Source: Anthopleura xanthogrammica
Lineage: Eukaryota > Cnidaria > Anthozoa > Actiniaria > Actiniidae
Reading direction: 5' to 3'
DNA length: 64,000 nt
Assembly: GCA_964019055.1 (NCBI GenBank)
Contig: OZ025206.1
Coordinates: forward strand, 24,268,578 to 24,332,577
Below are positions 24,201 through 35,876 of this stretch, in pieces (the stretch's first letter is position 1; each line of letters starts with the position of its first letter). The position numbers were made by a program, and so were the translations under genes. The notes beneath the pieces are model-generated. The model saw only the letters and a program-made list of their open reading frames with translations. It made no database searches and was not told the DNA's origin.

Positions 24201-27200
24201 ATGAAATTTGCAATATATTTCCATGAAATTTCCAATATATTTCCATGAAATTTGCAATATATTTCCATGAAATTTCCAATATATTTCCATGAAATTTCCA
24301 ATATATTTCCATGAAATTTCCAATATTTTCCCATGAAATTTCCAATATATTTCCATGAAATTTCCAATATATTTCCATGAAATTTCCAATATATTTCCAT
24401 GAAATTTCCAATATATTTCCATGAAATTTCCAATATTTTCCCATGAAATTTCCAATATATTTCCATGAAATTTCCAATATTTTCCCATGAAATTTCCAAT
24501 ATATTTCCATGAAATTTCCAATATTTTCCCATGAAATTTCCAATATATTTCCATGAAATTTCCAATATTTTCCCATGAAATTTCCAATATATTTCCATGA
24601 AATTTCCAATATTTTCCCATGAAATTTCCAATATATTTCCATGAAATTTCCAACATATTTCCATGAAATTTCCACATATTTCCATACCGTGGAAGTGACT
24701 TCTAAAATTTTTCCATGGTTGTGTTTTGGACACTTCCAACATATTTCCAACATTGATTTCCAACATATTTCCAACATGCACGCGTCATCCTCATCTACCT
24801 TCCAACATATTTCTATGATATTTCCAACATGCACGCGTCATCCTCATCTACCTTCCAACATATTTCTATGATATTTCCAACATGCACGCGTCATCCTCAT
24901 CTACCTTCCAACATATTTCTATGATATTTCCAACGTATTTCCAGCTTATTTCCATACCATGGAAACGTCCAAAAGGTTGGAAGTTTGACCTCCAACCTTT
25001 TTCCATCATATTTCCAACATCTAAAAGCGATCGATTTTTCCAGTGTTCCTGGCTGCACATCCTCGCGGTCTAATTCAGTCTTTTCGTCAAACATCATCTC
25101 CACTCAAAGTATGGATGTAACAAGGAGAGCATTCGAGATGAGACGGGGGTTTCAAATTGCGCTCGCATTGAACACTACATTCTTTTCGTTTGAGTGTAAT
25201 GTTTTCCCATTTCAGACCACGAGTCATTTTGAGTACAATATTCTTTGTTTAAGTTGTATCCACATTCATGTATCTTCTCATGTGCAACCATTAAACAAAG
25301 AAATAATACTCTAGGGAATGACACGTGGTGTGAAATGGAATATATTGCTCCAAGACGAATAAGGTCTATAGCGATACTTCATGTGGCGTAAGCCTTTGTC
25401 ATTCATGTGCCAACCAGAGATAGATTGACCGGTAAGAGCTTTGGTGAAAATGGTTGGCATATATATTAGCATTACAATGCTAATGTTAGTAAAGAGATGA
25501 TAACTAGAGGTAAGCTAGTGTGGGCTGCGTCGGTGTTTCTAATGAAACAGTTGTGATAAAAAGGTAAATTTTACACCGTAAAAAATAAGAAAGATCGCTT
25601 ACTGACGTTTCGGACGCTAGTCCTTCGTCGGAGTAAAAAAGGATGTTAGTAAATATGAAGTATAGCTATTGTATCCGTCCACACCACTTTACTTACCAAC
25701 TGAAGAGCTGACAGTTTGAGTAAGACTGGCCGTAATGCTGAATGATGTAGGGGGAGATGGGGTTGTGAATGTTTTTGATGATGATAATGACGAAATTGGT
25801 GGTGATGATGATAGTGGTGGTGAAGGTGTTGCAGTTGATGATAGCCTCGTAGGTGATGGCGGTCCTGTTGGTATCGGTGCTTGATTAGATGATGATGATA
25901 TTGATAGTGATGATGAAGACGGATTTTGGGATATCACCGGAGAAGATGGTGCTGGTGGTAATACTGTTGCGTTTGGCGTCGATCCTGATGTCGGTATCAC
26001 TATCGTAGTAGTTGCAGTGGACGTGGTAGCTATAGTGGACGTTGTAGCTATAGTGGACGTTGTAGCTATAGTGGACGTTGTAGCTATAGTGGACGTGGTA
26101 GCTGTAGACAGGAAGATCACTAGTGTTAATATAAATTCGATGTTATTTTCTTCCTAAATTTTGCAGTTACATGTAAAGTATCAGAAAAAAAAAAGAAAAA
26201 AAAAAAAACCGCAAAGAGATTACTACGTTTCGACATCGTACGATGTCATTATCAAGTGAATTAAATTAGTAAAGCGTGTATAATAAGCGTGTTCACTTGT
26301 TAATGATATCGGACGATGTCGAAACGTAGTAATCTCTTTGCGTTTGTTTTTCTGATAAACTTTACATCAAAGTCTAGACATGTAAAGTCCCAGATTTATT
26401 TAACGACAATGTAAATGTTGTGTTTGCGTGACTTACATATTGCTCGACTGACATGTCATATTTCTATATCAAATTGCGTGACTCATATGTTATGTTACGT
26501 GACTGATTTGTAATATTAAATTGCGTATTATTGGAACACGTTTGTTAGAATGAGTCATAAACCATTATTAATGTAAAAGGCTCCGACACACGGTGCAACA
26601 TTGCATGCAACATCACACTAAAATATAAAAATATTAACGTCTTTTTTATTTTGTTTATGTTATTTGTATTATCCTCGTAAATTAAAGTGCTTCAAGCTGA
26701 TCTGAAATACTGAATGTAGAAATGAAGTCACTGAAGAACTGAGGTGTCATGAAACCTGCGAAAATTGTCGAAAATAGATTTTCATGAGAAGTTTTTGATA
26801 TCTTACGTACATTTACTATGGTATTCATCATTGAGTGGGAGAATAAAATAAAGAAATAACCGTTTCCTGAGTCACCGGGCGACTCAGGATGACACCTCAG
26901 TTTTTCAAATTTTCTGGATTCTGATTGGCTAACATTTTTTCTCAGATCAGCTGGTAAATATTCATGGTTCCCACTCCCCTTAGTTACCGTTGTTATGCCC
27001 CACTAGCTTAACAAATTATTTCAGAATTTAAAACTCTGATCACGGAAAATTGATTATAAATTGTTTGAGTGGTTGACTGTCATGTGAAAATAACTAAATA
27101 ATCCTTGTAGTACTCCTTAAAGCAGATACTGAGTAGTTGTTTGTGGGATTTTTTAAAATCCCGCTGAGGAAACTGCTACAACGGTGATTGGTTCGCTATT

Positions 27201-27689
27201 GTCGGAGTCGGAATCATAAATTGCAATAATATTACAGTGCGAATCGTAAAATTGTGGGCACCTATAAAATTTTCCAGGAATGTTCTATTGTTCTTTGGCC
27301 AATCAGAAATGACTTCTTAACCACAAGATGATGGAAAGATAAGAATAACGTTTCTGACTAGTTAAGAAACATTCTTGAAATATTTCTAGGTACCCACAGT
27401 TTTTAGATTCGCACTGTAATAATAATAATAATAATAATGATGATAATAATAATAGTAATAATAATAATAATAATGATAATAATAATGATGATAATAATTT
27501 CACATCCAATAATAATAATAATAATGAAAATTACAAAAAATGCTATAAAAATTTTGCTATAACTATTTACAAAGTTATATGTATTTAAAATCTAAAGTAT
27601 TGAAAGTATTATTAAGGTAAAGAAAAAAAAAACTGAGTTCAAATATTAAATTAAGAATATAGCAATGTAGGTACAAAATATCAATGATG

Positions 27690-27725
<36 letters not shown>

Positions 27726-29984
27726 TTTAATACTTATATTGCGCATTTTAACATTTGAAATATGATCAAATGCGCATTACACTAGATAAAATACAATACA
27801 CTATATATAAAAACTACTTAGAATTATATATACAAAATATGGTAGTACTAATATTATGATATTTACATGCAATTAATAATGGTAATAGAACTGAGTTGAG
27901 TGCAATTTGGGCTGAAATCGCAAGAGTGATTTCAAAATTGCACGACCGCGCAGCGGGAGTGCAATTTGTTAATCACGAGTGTGATTTCTGCCCAAAATTG
28001 CAAGACACTCAGTTCTATTACCTATTAATCATTTCCATTTTGAAACTTAATATATTAAAATACTCAACAGTTATATGTAGCTTCAAAAGTGATTGTTTGA
28101 CAAAATGATGCAATTAATGATTCAAAATAGTGCAATTAATGCTTAAATCGCACACTTTGTAGCCAATCAGATTGCAGGATTTGCTAATGATTTCAAAATG
28201 GATATGATTAATAATGGTAATAGAACTGAGTGGAGTGCAATTTGGGCTGAAATCACAAGAGTGATTACAAAATTGCACGACCGCGCAGCGGGAGTGCAAT
28301 TTGTTAATCACGAGTGTGATTTCAGCCCAAAATTGCAAGACACTCAGTTCTATTACCTATTAATCATATCCATTTTGAAATCTCAATATATTCAAATACT
28401 CAACAGTTATATGTAGCTTCAAAAGTGATTGGTTGACAAAATGATGCAATTAATGATTCAAAATAGTGCAATTAATGCTTAAATCGCACACTTTGTAGCC
28501 AATCAGATTGCAGGATTTGCTGATGATTTCAAAATGGATATGATTAATGCTTAAATCGCACACTTTTTAGCCAATCAGATTGCAGGATTTGTTAATGATT
28601 TCAAAATGGATATGATTAAGAATATAATAAAATAGAATAGCCTTAACTTAAAATAAGATATACCAAAATAAATAACTAAATACTAGTAAAGCAAGTCTAA
28701 TAAAAATAATAAACTACATTAAGTTACTAAATGCTTCTCTAAAATAACGAGTCTTCATAAGATTTTTAAACTTATTAAAATTGTCCTCTTTCCTAATATC
28801 ATCAGGTAAATTATTTCAGGTTTTAGGAGCAGCTGCTGTAAATGACCTGTCTCCAAGCGTGCGCTTAAACCTACCCGTCGGGTCATGCAAAACAATGCCA
28901 GCAGCTTTAGATCGTATTGTATAGACAAACACGTTTTTTAACATTTTTACCCACAATGCTTTGGGCCTTTGAATCGCTTAATGAGTCTTAGCCGTGGAGG
29001 TTGAATGAATGATGCTTGAGGCAATCATATTCTCATTCCATAAATGATAAAGTACAAGAATTGTTTTCTTTAAGGGTTAATTATTTTATCGATAATTTTT
29101 ATTTAAGTACGTATTTACTTATGCCCCACCTCTAATATGTTAGGAATGTAGGATTTTGTAGGATACATATATATTACAATTAATCATATCCATTTTGAAA
29201 TCATTAGCAAATCCTGCAATCTGATTGGCTACAAAGTGTGCGATTTAAGCATTAATTGCACTATTTTGAATCATTAATTGCATCATTTTGTCAAACAATC
29301 ACTTTTGAAGCTACATATAACTGTTGAGTATTTTAATATATTAAGTTTCAAAATGGAAATGATTAATAGGTAATAGAACTGAGTGTCTTGCAATTTTGGG
29401 CAGAAATCACACTCGTGATTAACAAATTGCACTCCCGCTGCGCGGTCGTGCAATTTTGTAATCACTCTTGCGATTTCAGCCCAAATTGCACTCAACTCAG
29501 TTCTATTACCATTATATATAGTTCAAGTGTAATAAGCATAAAATAATAATAATAAAAAATATAAAGAATTATTCGATTAAGTTTATCGTTCCATACGAGG
29601 AATTAGTAAGAAATATGTTAAAGAGCAAATATTGGCAAGCATGCATACGATGATATATATCTTACTTTAGAAAGGAAAAAAAATTGACATTAATTTTTAT
29701 TTTACAATTACAAGCAATAGTTACATCAATCAAGTTCAAAACAAACTATTAACAATACCATTGTGTACTTCTTGCTTATGATTTTAGTCTGAATCTTAAA
29801 GAAGTTTAGTATCTTTTCCCTCAAAAATTAACTGTCTTTATGTATTCTATGTTCAGTTCAACAAGGCGGAAGCTTAGATATTATTTCTAAGACTTTACTT
29901 ACCGATTGTAGAATGGTTCGCACAAGATGCATCGTCAAATAGGACAACCAAAACAAGAATAGCGAAGCATTTGTGTACGTTCAT
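21232..29984 (-). CDS. unrecognised type I membrane protein: Ser/Thr-rich ectodomain, acidic cytoplasmic tail
   Basis: Four exons on the - strand join in one frame with GT-AG borders, all in phase 1: 29984-29903, 26101-25697, 23382-22513, 21383-21232. The product has 502 residues. Residues 1-22 look like a signal peptide (MNVHKCFAILVLVVLF, then small residues ending in Cys-Ala). Residues 28-180 are Ser/Thr/Pro-rich and mucin-like, with five copies of ATTSTI near the start, and contain no folded domain I can see. Residues 190-210 form one membrane helix (GIIGILVGIVVVIILIIIVV) followed by YCCKKDK as a stop-transfer. The last 290 residues are dominated by Glu, Asp, Lys and Ser, with many EEK/DEK/SGEK motifs. 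Function is unknown. Mucin-like adhesion or matrix-linked proteins are one possibility. Exon 1 is separated by a 3.8-kb repeat-filled intron and rests on its signal peptide and donor site. Confidence 0.8.
22236..22320. repeat. short palindromic element in an intron
   Basis: CGATATCGTAAATTATCAAG mirrors CTTGATCATTTACGATATCA around a short loop containing GCCGAAGCCGTAGGCGATCG. It lies in the last intron of the membrane-protein gene. Confidence 0.6.
24008..24695. repeat. 22-bp minisatellite with 44-bp higher-order units
   Basis: About 31 copies of CCATGAAATTTCCAATATAT plus TT. In the right part, units ending ATATTTTC alternate with units ending ATATATTT, giving a 44-bp period. No stop occurs on the - strand, so all three - frames are open by chance. 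The array lies in the intron between exons 2 and 3 of the membrane-protein gene. Confidence 0.97.
24755..24935. repeat. 56-bp tandem repeat derived from the 22-bp array
   Basis: Three copies of a unit running TTCCAACATGCACGCGTCAT, CCTCATCTACCTTCCAACAT, ATTTCTATGATAT. The flanks contain further ATTTCCAACAT relatives of the neighbouring 22-bp satellite. Confidence 0.9.
25189..25356. mobile_element. MITE family A
   Basis: Left arm TGAGTGTAATGTTTTCCCAT to CACGAGTCATT; right arm GGGAATGACACGTGGTGTGA to TTGCTCCAAG. Confidence 0.8.
26208..26345. mobile_element. palindromic element
   Basis: CGCAAAGAGATTACTACGTT with TCGACATCG mirrors CGATGTCGAAACGTAGTAAT with CTCTTTGCG. The inner arms CACTTGTTAATGATATCG and ATGTCATTATCAAGTG pair partly. 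Confidence 0.85.
26693..26954. mobile_element. MITE family F, second copy
   Basis: Inverse of the element at 8894-9167, with shared blocks ACTGAGGTGTCATGAA, ATAACCGTTTCC and GATTCTGATTGGCTAAC, ending CTCAGATCAGCTGG. Confidence 0.8.
27416..27530. repeat. (AAT)n microsatellite
   Basis: Imperfect AAT/GAT triplets. A second pure block lies at 27684-27725. Confidence 0.95.
27884..28622. mobile_element. family H palindromic element, two tandem copies
   Basis: Each copy contains GGTAATAGAACTGAGT and GTGCAATTTGGGCTGAAATC, mirrored by GCAAGACACTCAGTTCTATT and ACC. Between them lie blocks GCCAATCAGATTGCAGGATT and TTCAAAATGGATATGATTA. A third copy in the opposite orientation is at 29180-29515. Confidence 0.8.
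28732..28886 (-). pseudogene. LINE reverse-transcriptase C-terminal fragment, broken
   Basis: On the - strand a frame reads GDRSFTAAAPKT, stop, NNLPDDIRKEDNFNKFKN, then MKTRYFREAF. This matches the extreme C-terminus of CR1/L2-type LINE polyproteins, where the conserved segment is A-P-x-x-W-N-x-L-P; the Trp codon has become TGA. The better-kept fragment at 44160-44628 shows the same landmarks. It is a dead relic in the first intron of the membrane-protein gene, enclosed by family H copies. Confidence 0.8.
29180..29515. mobile_element. family H palindromic element, inverted copy
   Basis: Near-exact reverse complement of 27884-28205. With that copy it brackets the LINE fragment as an inverted pair. 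Confidence 0.8.
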
Positions 29985-31156
29985 GATGAAATTCCTCGAT
30001 AAATTTCGACTTCACTTATCTATCGATGTAGAAGAAGGTTCAAGCTAAAGAAGAAGCGAAAGTTAAGAGGAAGTATTGCTCTGATTCAAGAGGGGAGTGA
30101 CCTTGTCACGTCTTCTTTGTCTCTGTCAAATTAGTAGATCCATCAGACAATATTGTTTCAAAAAAATATTCATGATGTACACATGCAGAACTACAAGCTA
30201 AGACGAGCCAAAAGTCCCAATTAACCAAAACAAAGTATTCTCTTTCAGTTATTCAATGTAAATAAAAATAATCTAACAAAATAATTTGTTTTTTTTTGGC
30301 TGTCCTCTCTCAATCTTAATTATTTTGAGTATAACCTTAAGCTTAAAGATTAAGACAAATACGTTTTCTTTCCATAGTATCAGACATATATTGAATACAG
30401 CAATATAATCCTTACAAACTGAAACTACATCGTTTCGCCTGGTCTTCAATTTTCTGGATTTTTCTTCGTTTTTTGTTTCCCTCTAATGATTCTTTTTGTA
30501 TTAAAATTCTCGTCTCAGATAATTGTTCTGTTTCAGAATCACGGTTTTGTTGTTTACTGTTGATGATTGACAATCGTGCTAAATCAGTCATCGTGTATCA
30601 GGCCAGACGAGTCACGGCATCGCTGATCAGATGGCCACAGTAAGTGTTTTCAAGTCTTGTTGAATGCCAGAACTTTCCTTTACTCAAGGAATTTTGACCT
30701 TGTCTTTCAAATTCGCTACAAATTTCCTTTATTCATTTGCTTCTTCATTCGAATTCTTGCACTATGTTCAATACTGAAGCGAGCTTTCGAACAGTTGTTG
30801 ACTTTAGGAATTTGACTTTCAGTGGTGTTTCAGAAGCGGTTTTGATTTCAAATATTAAGGCCACAATAATAGATAATAAAAACAAAAAAAGGCTGGTATT
30901 CAAGAGGTTTCTAGAATTATATCTGCGGTCAGTTGTATTAATTAAGCGAATATAAGCGGTTAAAACTTTACATTCACGAAGTGAAACAAACTGACGCATG
31001 TTCGAGCTTTTCCTTCCTCGTCAATTTTTGATTTCTCAAGCGCATGCGCAGCTCTCGTAATGTTTATCTCCCTCCCTACCATCTAACGAGAGGATTCATA
31101 TCGTTGTGGGCTACAAATCTTTACCATCGCTAAATTAATGATAATGTGGCCGCTAT
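29985..31156. other. intergenic, possible unassigned first exon
   Basis: Holds the 5' flank of the - strand membrane-protein gene, without a clear TATA box. On the + strand an ATG in a fair context (CAGATGGCCACA) ends in the donor GTAAGTG at 30640. It could be a first exon, but I cannot link it to a downstream coding exon with confidence. Confidence 0.3.
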
Positions 31157-31276
31157 GACCACAGAACGATAGATTCAAGGCGAGGCTGGAGTAGACAAAC
31201 GCAGTAAATGTATGGATTTGGAAACTCCAGCTTGGACTTGAATCTTTTGTACGTTCTGTGGTCAGAAAGCGAAGGC
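31157..31276. mobile_element. MITE family C
   Basis: Arms TGACCACAGAACG with GATTCAAG and CTTGAATC with CGTTCTGTGGTCA; centre CGCAGTAAATGTATGG. Confidence 0.85.
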
Positions 31277-31574
31277 TGCAAAGGTCTATTGTAGTTCAAG
31301 GTTCAAGTAGAAATAAAGTTAGATAGTGAGTCCAACCAAAAAAACTAAAAAAATCCTAATTAAAAAAATATATATATATATATATAAGTTAGAAAAACAA
31401 AAAAAACAAAACAAAAAAAACAAACAAAAAAAAAACCGTTAACAAAACAGATAAAAACAAAAAGAAAAAAAACAACAAGTAAAAACCACAAAGAAACCAA
31501 ATTAAAGCCACAATTAAACAAAAAACACGCAGACGACCATATGGCGGCTATGAAAACCGCCAGCTGACAAACAA

Positions 31575-31825
31575 GCTGGAATGTAGTACTACTGTATTTA
31601 CCTCTCACCTCTGGGGTCTCAGGTTCAATATACCCCTTGCAGCACGTCGGAGTGCAGCTCAATTTGGAGGGCAAAACAGAAGAATTTCAATCTGTTTAGA
31701 ACCTCTTGTTTTGCCCTCCAAATTGAGCTTCATTCCTACGTGCTGCAAGGGACCTATTCCTGGACTTGGCATCACGTATGAGTAGAGTTTGTTAGGTCTC
31801 TCCATTGATTCAAGGATTTTTCTCA
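31575..31825 (+). repeat. tRNA-derived SINE split by a nested MITE family B
   Basis: SINE sequence (TTACCTCTCACCTCTGGGGT, CTCAGGTTCA) stops at about 31626. A complete family B element spans 31627-31754 (CCCCTTGCAGCACGTCGGAG to ACGTGCTGCAAGGG). The SINE then resumes with ATTCCTGGACTTGGCATCAC and AGAGTTTGTTAGGTC. The order of insertion is clear. Confidence 0.8.
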
Positions 31826-32767
31826 AGCCCCCCCCCCCCCCCCGGTTGAGTGATCACGTACAAACCAATTCAAGGGGATGTTCCAGAGAAATAAAAGAAT
31901 ATATTAGGATTACCTCATTGTTTTCCCGGAGCCTCATCTTGAACTGCTTTGTACTTGATCACTCATTCTCAGCCAGAATATCGAAAGTGGGCTATTCAAT
32001 ATGTGTTTTAGTGCTGTTTATGTGCTACGAACAATTTTTCTCTGTTAGTTACTTTATTACTTTATTAATTACTTTTTTAAAGCATTAAACAACAACAACA
32101 ACGACCAGACTGAACCACAACTACACGCCCTAACTCGCCAATTAAAGCCTGGTTTTCACTACGACGCAAGCACAAGCACAGGTATTTTTACATTGCTTGT
32201 GTTTTGTGCTTGCGTCGCTAGTGAGAACCAAGCTTAACGAATGAAAGATTCCCAACCTTATTATACAGCTATTTCAGGTTGTCGCAGCCCAAAACAACAA
32301 GCAACAAACCCAGACCACATGCAAACAATATATGCGTTAATTAGCTGAAGATTCAGGGCATTGAACACTTAAAGAAACGAAACAGTTGCGGCCTGCCATT
32401 ACAAAACGTTTAAAGTAATCGTGTCTAAATTATGAATAAGAAGTAAAATACAGATGTTGTTCGCTGTGTTGTGTTGTTGCTTGTTGCTTTCAGCTGTGAT
32501 AACCTTTTTTGAAATAGATGTTTATCTGCTATTAGCGTGTATCAACGGGGGGAAAAAATAACAGAAAGGAGTTATTACCATAAGATAACACAACGTGGGC
32601 AAGACAGATACCCTAATTGTTCAGCACTGACATGCAATTCTCGCAACGCGAAACTCTCTGATTCGCTATTACGGTACTGTTGTCTTTTCTGCTTTGCCGG
32701 ATTTCTTCCGAAATTCAAGTAGTATGGATACTAGTTTCTGAGGTTACTTTTTTGATTGATTAACCAG

Positions 32768-32901
32768 GACCATACTTCCAGACATCGAATGCTGTAGCAT
32801 CGTATGGACTTACGGCTACGCTGGAGATTTCGGCCCCAACACCGCTATCCCGGGAGGATTTACAGACTGATCAGGAAGCTTGGCAGAAGCCTAAGGGAGA
32901 G
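32768..32901 (+). other. exon-like cassette, copy 1
   Basis: A 134-bp stretch bounded by a polypyrimidine-AG acceptor (ATTAACCAG) and a GAG-GTTAGT donor, open in one frame for 44 codons (GPYFQTSNAVASYGLTATLE, later REDLQTDQEAWQKPKGE). Two further copies have the same length, borders and open frame (35743-35876, 46510-46643). I do not recognise the protein and cannot place it in a full gene. It may be an exon of an unassigned + strand gene or part of a repeat. Confidence 0.35.
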
Positions 32902-33186
32902 GTTAGTCGGCCCCTATACCGTAGATGATTAACCCCTTGCTATGACCAGCAAACCCGAAACATGGCTAGTGTAACTGATGACTAACCCCTCATACTCACT
33001 CCCTGCCATGTGGGATGCGTTTTAAAAAACGAGCAGCGACGAACAATGCTTAGCAATATTAACTGTATCATCTTCAAGCAGTGTGGGATGTTTCCGTAAC
33101 TGAAGAAATTTACTCCCACATATAGCTCGCACGCTTCTTGCCGAATATCTACAAAGTTTCCAATCTCATTCTTTTTCGAATCGGGC

Positions 33187-34087
33187 TTTAAGGTGTTTCC
33201 CAGTAGTTTTTTATTGACCACACTTCTCATGTTCATCTAGCGAATTGAAAACCTTTTCCTGGTCTGATCAAAATGAATTTTACACCAGACATCAAGCATA
33301 GATGGAAGTTTTGATTGATGTCAATTTCAACTCGATCGGCGTTTCCATGGCAACGGAAAACAATGATCGTTGAAATCAGTTTTCCTTGAATATCTCCCGT
33401 TTTCGATGAGCTTCAGAAAAATGACTATATACATATACTATAGCAGAACAAAAAAATCCTTCGCGTTCGCAAAATAATGTCAAACTACTGCTAAACGTTA
33501 CCTACAATATCTATTTACCTTTCCTGAAAGCGACATTTGTGAAAACTTTTTCTTTGCGGAGTTAGAATTTTTCTTGTACAGGTGCTTTCAGTAGAATAGT
33601 TTGAACGATTTCACCTTCCTAGCAATTTCAAAATTATCTCTCAAACGAACGAATGAATACAGCTAACGTTTAGCAGTAGTTTGACATTATTTTGCGAACG
33701 CGAAGGATTTTTTTGTTCTGCTATAGTTTCCAGTATCATAATAAGCGGTCACAGAATGTTTTTGCGATTTATTCGAAATCGCTCTAATCCAACCCTCTAA
33801 TTATCATCTGAATAGCTGTGCCTGAATGCGAAGTTTAGCATGTATATAGTCATTTTTCTGAAGCTCATCGAAAACGGGAGATATTCAAGGAAAACTGATT
33901 TCAACGATCATTGTTTTCCGTTGCCATGGAAACGCCGATCGAGTTGAAATTGACATCAATCAAAACTTCCATCTATGCTTGATGTCTGGTGTAAAATTCA
34001 TTTTGATCAGACCAGGAAAAGGTTTTCAATTCGCTTGATGAACATGAGAAGTGTGGTCAATAAAAAACTACTGGGAAACACCTTAAA
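33187..34087. mobile_element. foldback element with about 250-bp arms
   Basis: 33187-33440 is mirrored by 33840-34087: TTAAGGTGTTTCCCAGTAGT against its complement ending at 34087, and GATCGGCGTTTCCATGGCAA against TTGCCATGGAAACGCCGATC. Inner arms (about 33440-33500 and 33660-33725) add CTATAGCAGAACAAAAAAAT against its complement. A unique 110-bp stretch interrupts the right half at 33727-33838. No transposase frame. Confidence 0.9.
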
Positions 34088-34461
34088 CTACACGCATGAT
34101 TTGCTTGCCGATGGCGTCGGGACGATGAATCGGGCAGACAAATCGCAATGTGTATTTCCCGCTTAAGCGTACTAATCCAAGGCCTGCACTACACACACAC
34201 TTTTTATGGTGCTCCGCGGTCCTTGGACAACCTTTGTTCTTCATTCTAGGCTTGAAATCATCTTTATTCTTTGTTTTATTTTTTAACTGCTTTATTGGCT
34301 TTTCAATTCCGTCTCGGCTGAGAGAAAGGAAGTAGAAAAGCTATATAGAGCACATCAAACTAAAAGCTGTCATACATGGAGTAGGTGGCTGCCTCTCACA
34401 CCTGATCCCAAATCTTTTTAGAGCGTGGTTGTACTGTGAGTTATAATTAATATGCAACGAA

Positions 34462-34555
34462 TCAACCTCGTTCCCAGGGCCTTCTCTTCTTGCTTTTTTT
34501 CAGCGCCGCCATTTTGAAAAAAAGCAAGAAAAGAAGGCCCTGGGAACAAGGTTGA
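34462..34555. mobile_element. small palindromic element
   Basis: TCAACCTCGTTCCCAGGGCC with TTCTCTTCTTGC mirrors GCAAGAAAAGAAGGCCCTGG with GAACAAGGTTGA around a loop of about 30 bases. Confidence 0.85.
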
Positions 34556-35340
34556 CAACGAATATGGGATAAGAGCTGCCTTGGTGCATGTTAGAATGTT
34601 GATACAATTGTTTGTTGCATGTGGACAGCAAGTGAGGTGGCTCTGGATCTGTGAGATAAAAAGACGCACTTCAATTTATCCTATATATAAGTCGGGAAAG
34701 AAACACCTTTAATGAGGTAGCAATTTTCAGAAAAATATAAGGACCATTGAAACAAGTACTAGTGGGAAAAACTGAATAAAGCACTGAAAATTTAACAGTA
34801 AATGATTAAGGTGTCAACTATTTATTTATTATTTGTCAAATATAGCTTTGTAATTTAATTATTGTTTGTTTGTTTTTTTGCGTTTTTTTCTTTTTGTCAA
34901 ATCTGTGTAACTAATGATAGAATTTGTACACACAAAAAAATATAATTAGTTTAAAACTTATTATGCAATGAAGATGGTCAAAAAGAAACACATTTGATAT
35001 TAGTTGGAGTAGTGAAGAAAGAGTTTTCTACTGAGGTACACACGCTACCATTTTTCTGTCGTCGCCTTTCTTGTTTCTGTAAGTATCTAATACTGATAAC
35101 TAGATAGAAAACTTGTGTTCTATATTTTTTAACAAATTCGTAAAAATACAACAAACTTTGCCATGAATTTGTTTAAAAAGTCAAAAATAGTAGCTGTGCC
35201 ATCTTCCAGCGGGATGTTTCTGTGACGTACTGAATTGAAAAAATATACTCTTTTTGTGTCTTTGTGACGTAATACTCTAACAGACTAAATATTAAATAGA
35301 CCGCGCGCGCGAGGAATCAGCGTCATTCCAAGGAAATATC
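34556..35340. other. intergenic, no recognised gene
   Basis: AT-rich. Near 35195-35330 there is diverged similarity to the region after each exon-like cassette (GGGATGTTTC, GTCTTTGTGACGTAATACTC, CAGCGTCATTCC), which suggests an older duplicate of that block. Confidence 0.5.
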
Positions 35341-35460
35341 AATAGTCCCCTTCTTTTTGCTTTTAAGGTGTTCAAAAAAGGTATCTATCATTGCAAGCTT
35401 ATCGTTCGTCTCGCCCGACTACCTCTCAAGGTAGCGCAGGGAACTGTGAAGGGGACTATT
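35341..35460. mobile_element. short terminal-inverted-repeat element
   Basis: AATAGTCCCCTTC and GAAGGGGACTATT close the ends. Confidence 0.6.
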
Positions 35461-35742
35461 ATGGTAAATAGAGTATTCGAGTAATGATGTCATAAGAATT
35501 ATTTGTCGGTGTAGCACATTTTTGCTTCCCCAATTTCGGTTGACAATCATAAAAGACGTTTACGCGCCAAAGTTAACGAGAATCGGCCAAATAGTAGCTG
35601 AGATATGGCCATTTTAACATATCATTCCCTCATACAAATCACTCTATTTTCGGCTGGGTTGCCAAACACTTGATTTCTTCCACTAATACTCATTTGGAAG
35701 GGATACTGGTTTCTGAATTTACTTTTTTGACTGATTAACCAG

Positions 35743-35876
35743 GACCATACTTCCAGACATCGAATGCTGAGGAATCGTATGGACTTACGGCTACGCTGGA
35801 GATTTCGGCCCCAACGCCGCTATCCCGGGAGGATTTACAGACTGATCAGGAAGCTTGGCCGAAGCCTAAGGGAGAG
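35743..35876 (+). other. exon-like cassette, copy 2
   Basis: Same 134-bp cassette as at 32768, same acceptor and GTTAGT donor, 44 codons open. Residues Val-Ala of copy 1 are Glu-Glu here, as in copy 3. No frame-breaking indel. Confidence 0.35.

Noticed and set aside
23995..24834. 279- and 252-codon Trp/Lys/Ile-rich frames on the - strand
   Set aside because: Translation of the 22-bp satellite in three frames, inside an intron.
27303..27509. Leu/Ser-rich frame over the AAT repeat
   Set aside because: Microsatellite translation.
30563..32865. 59-residue protein joining a first exon at 30563-30639 to the cassette at 32768 in a different frame
   Set aside because: The frame is closed in cassette copies 2 and 3, and no motif supports it.
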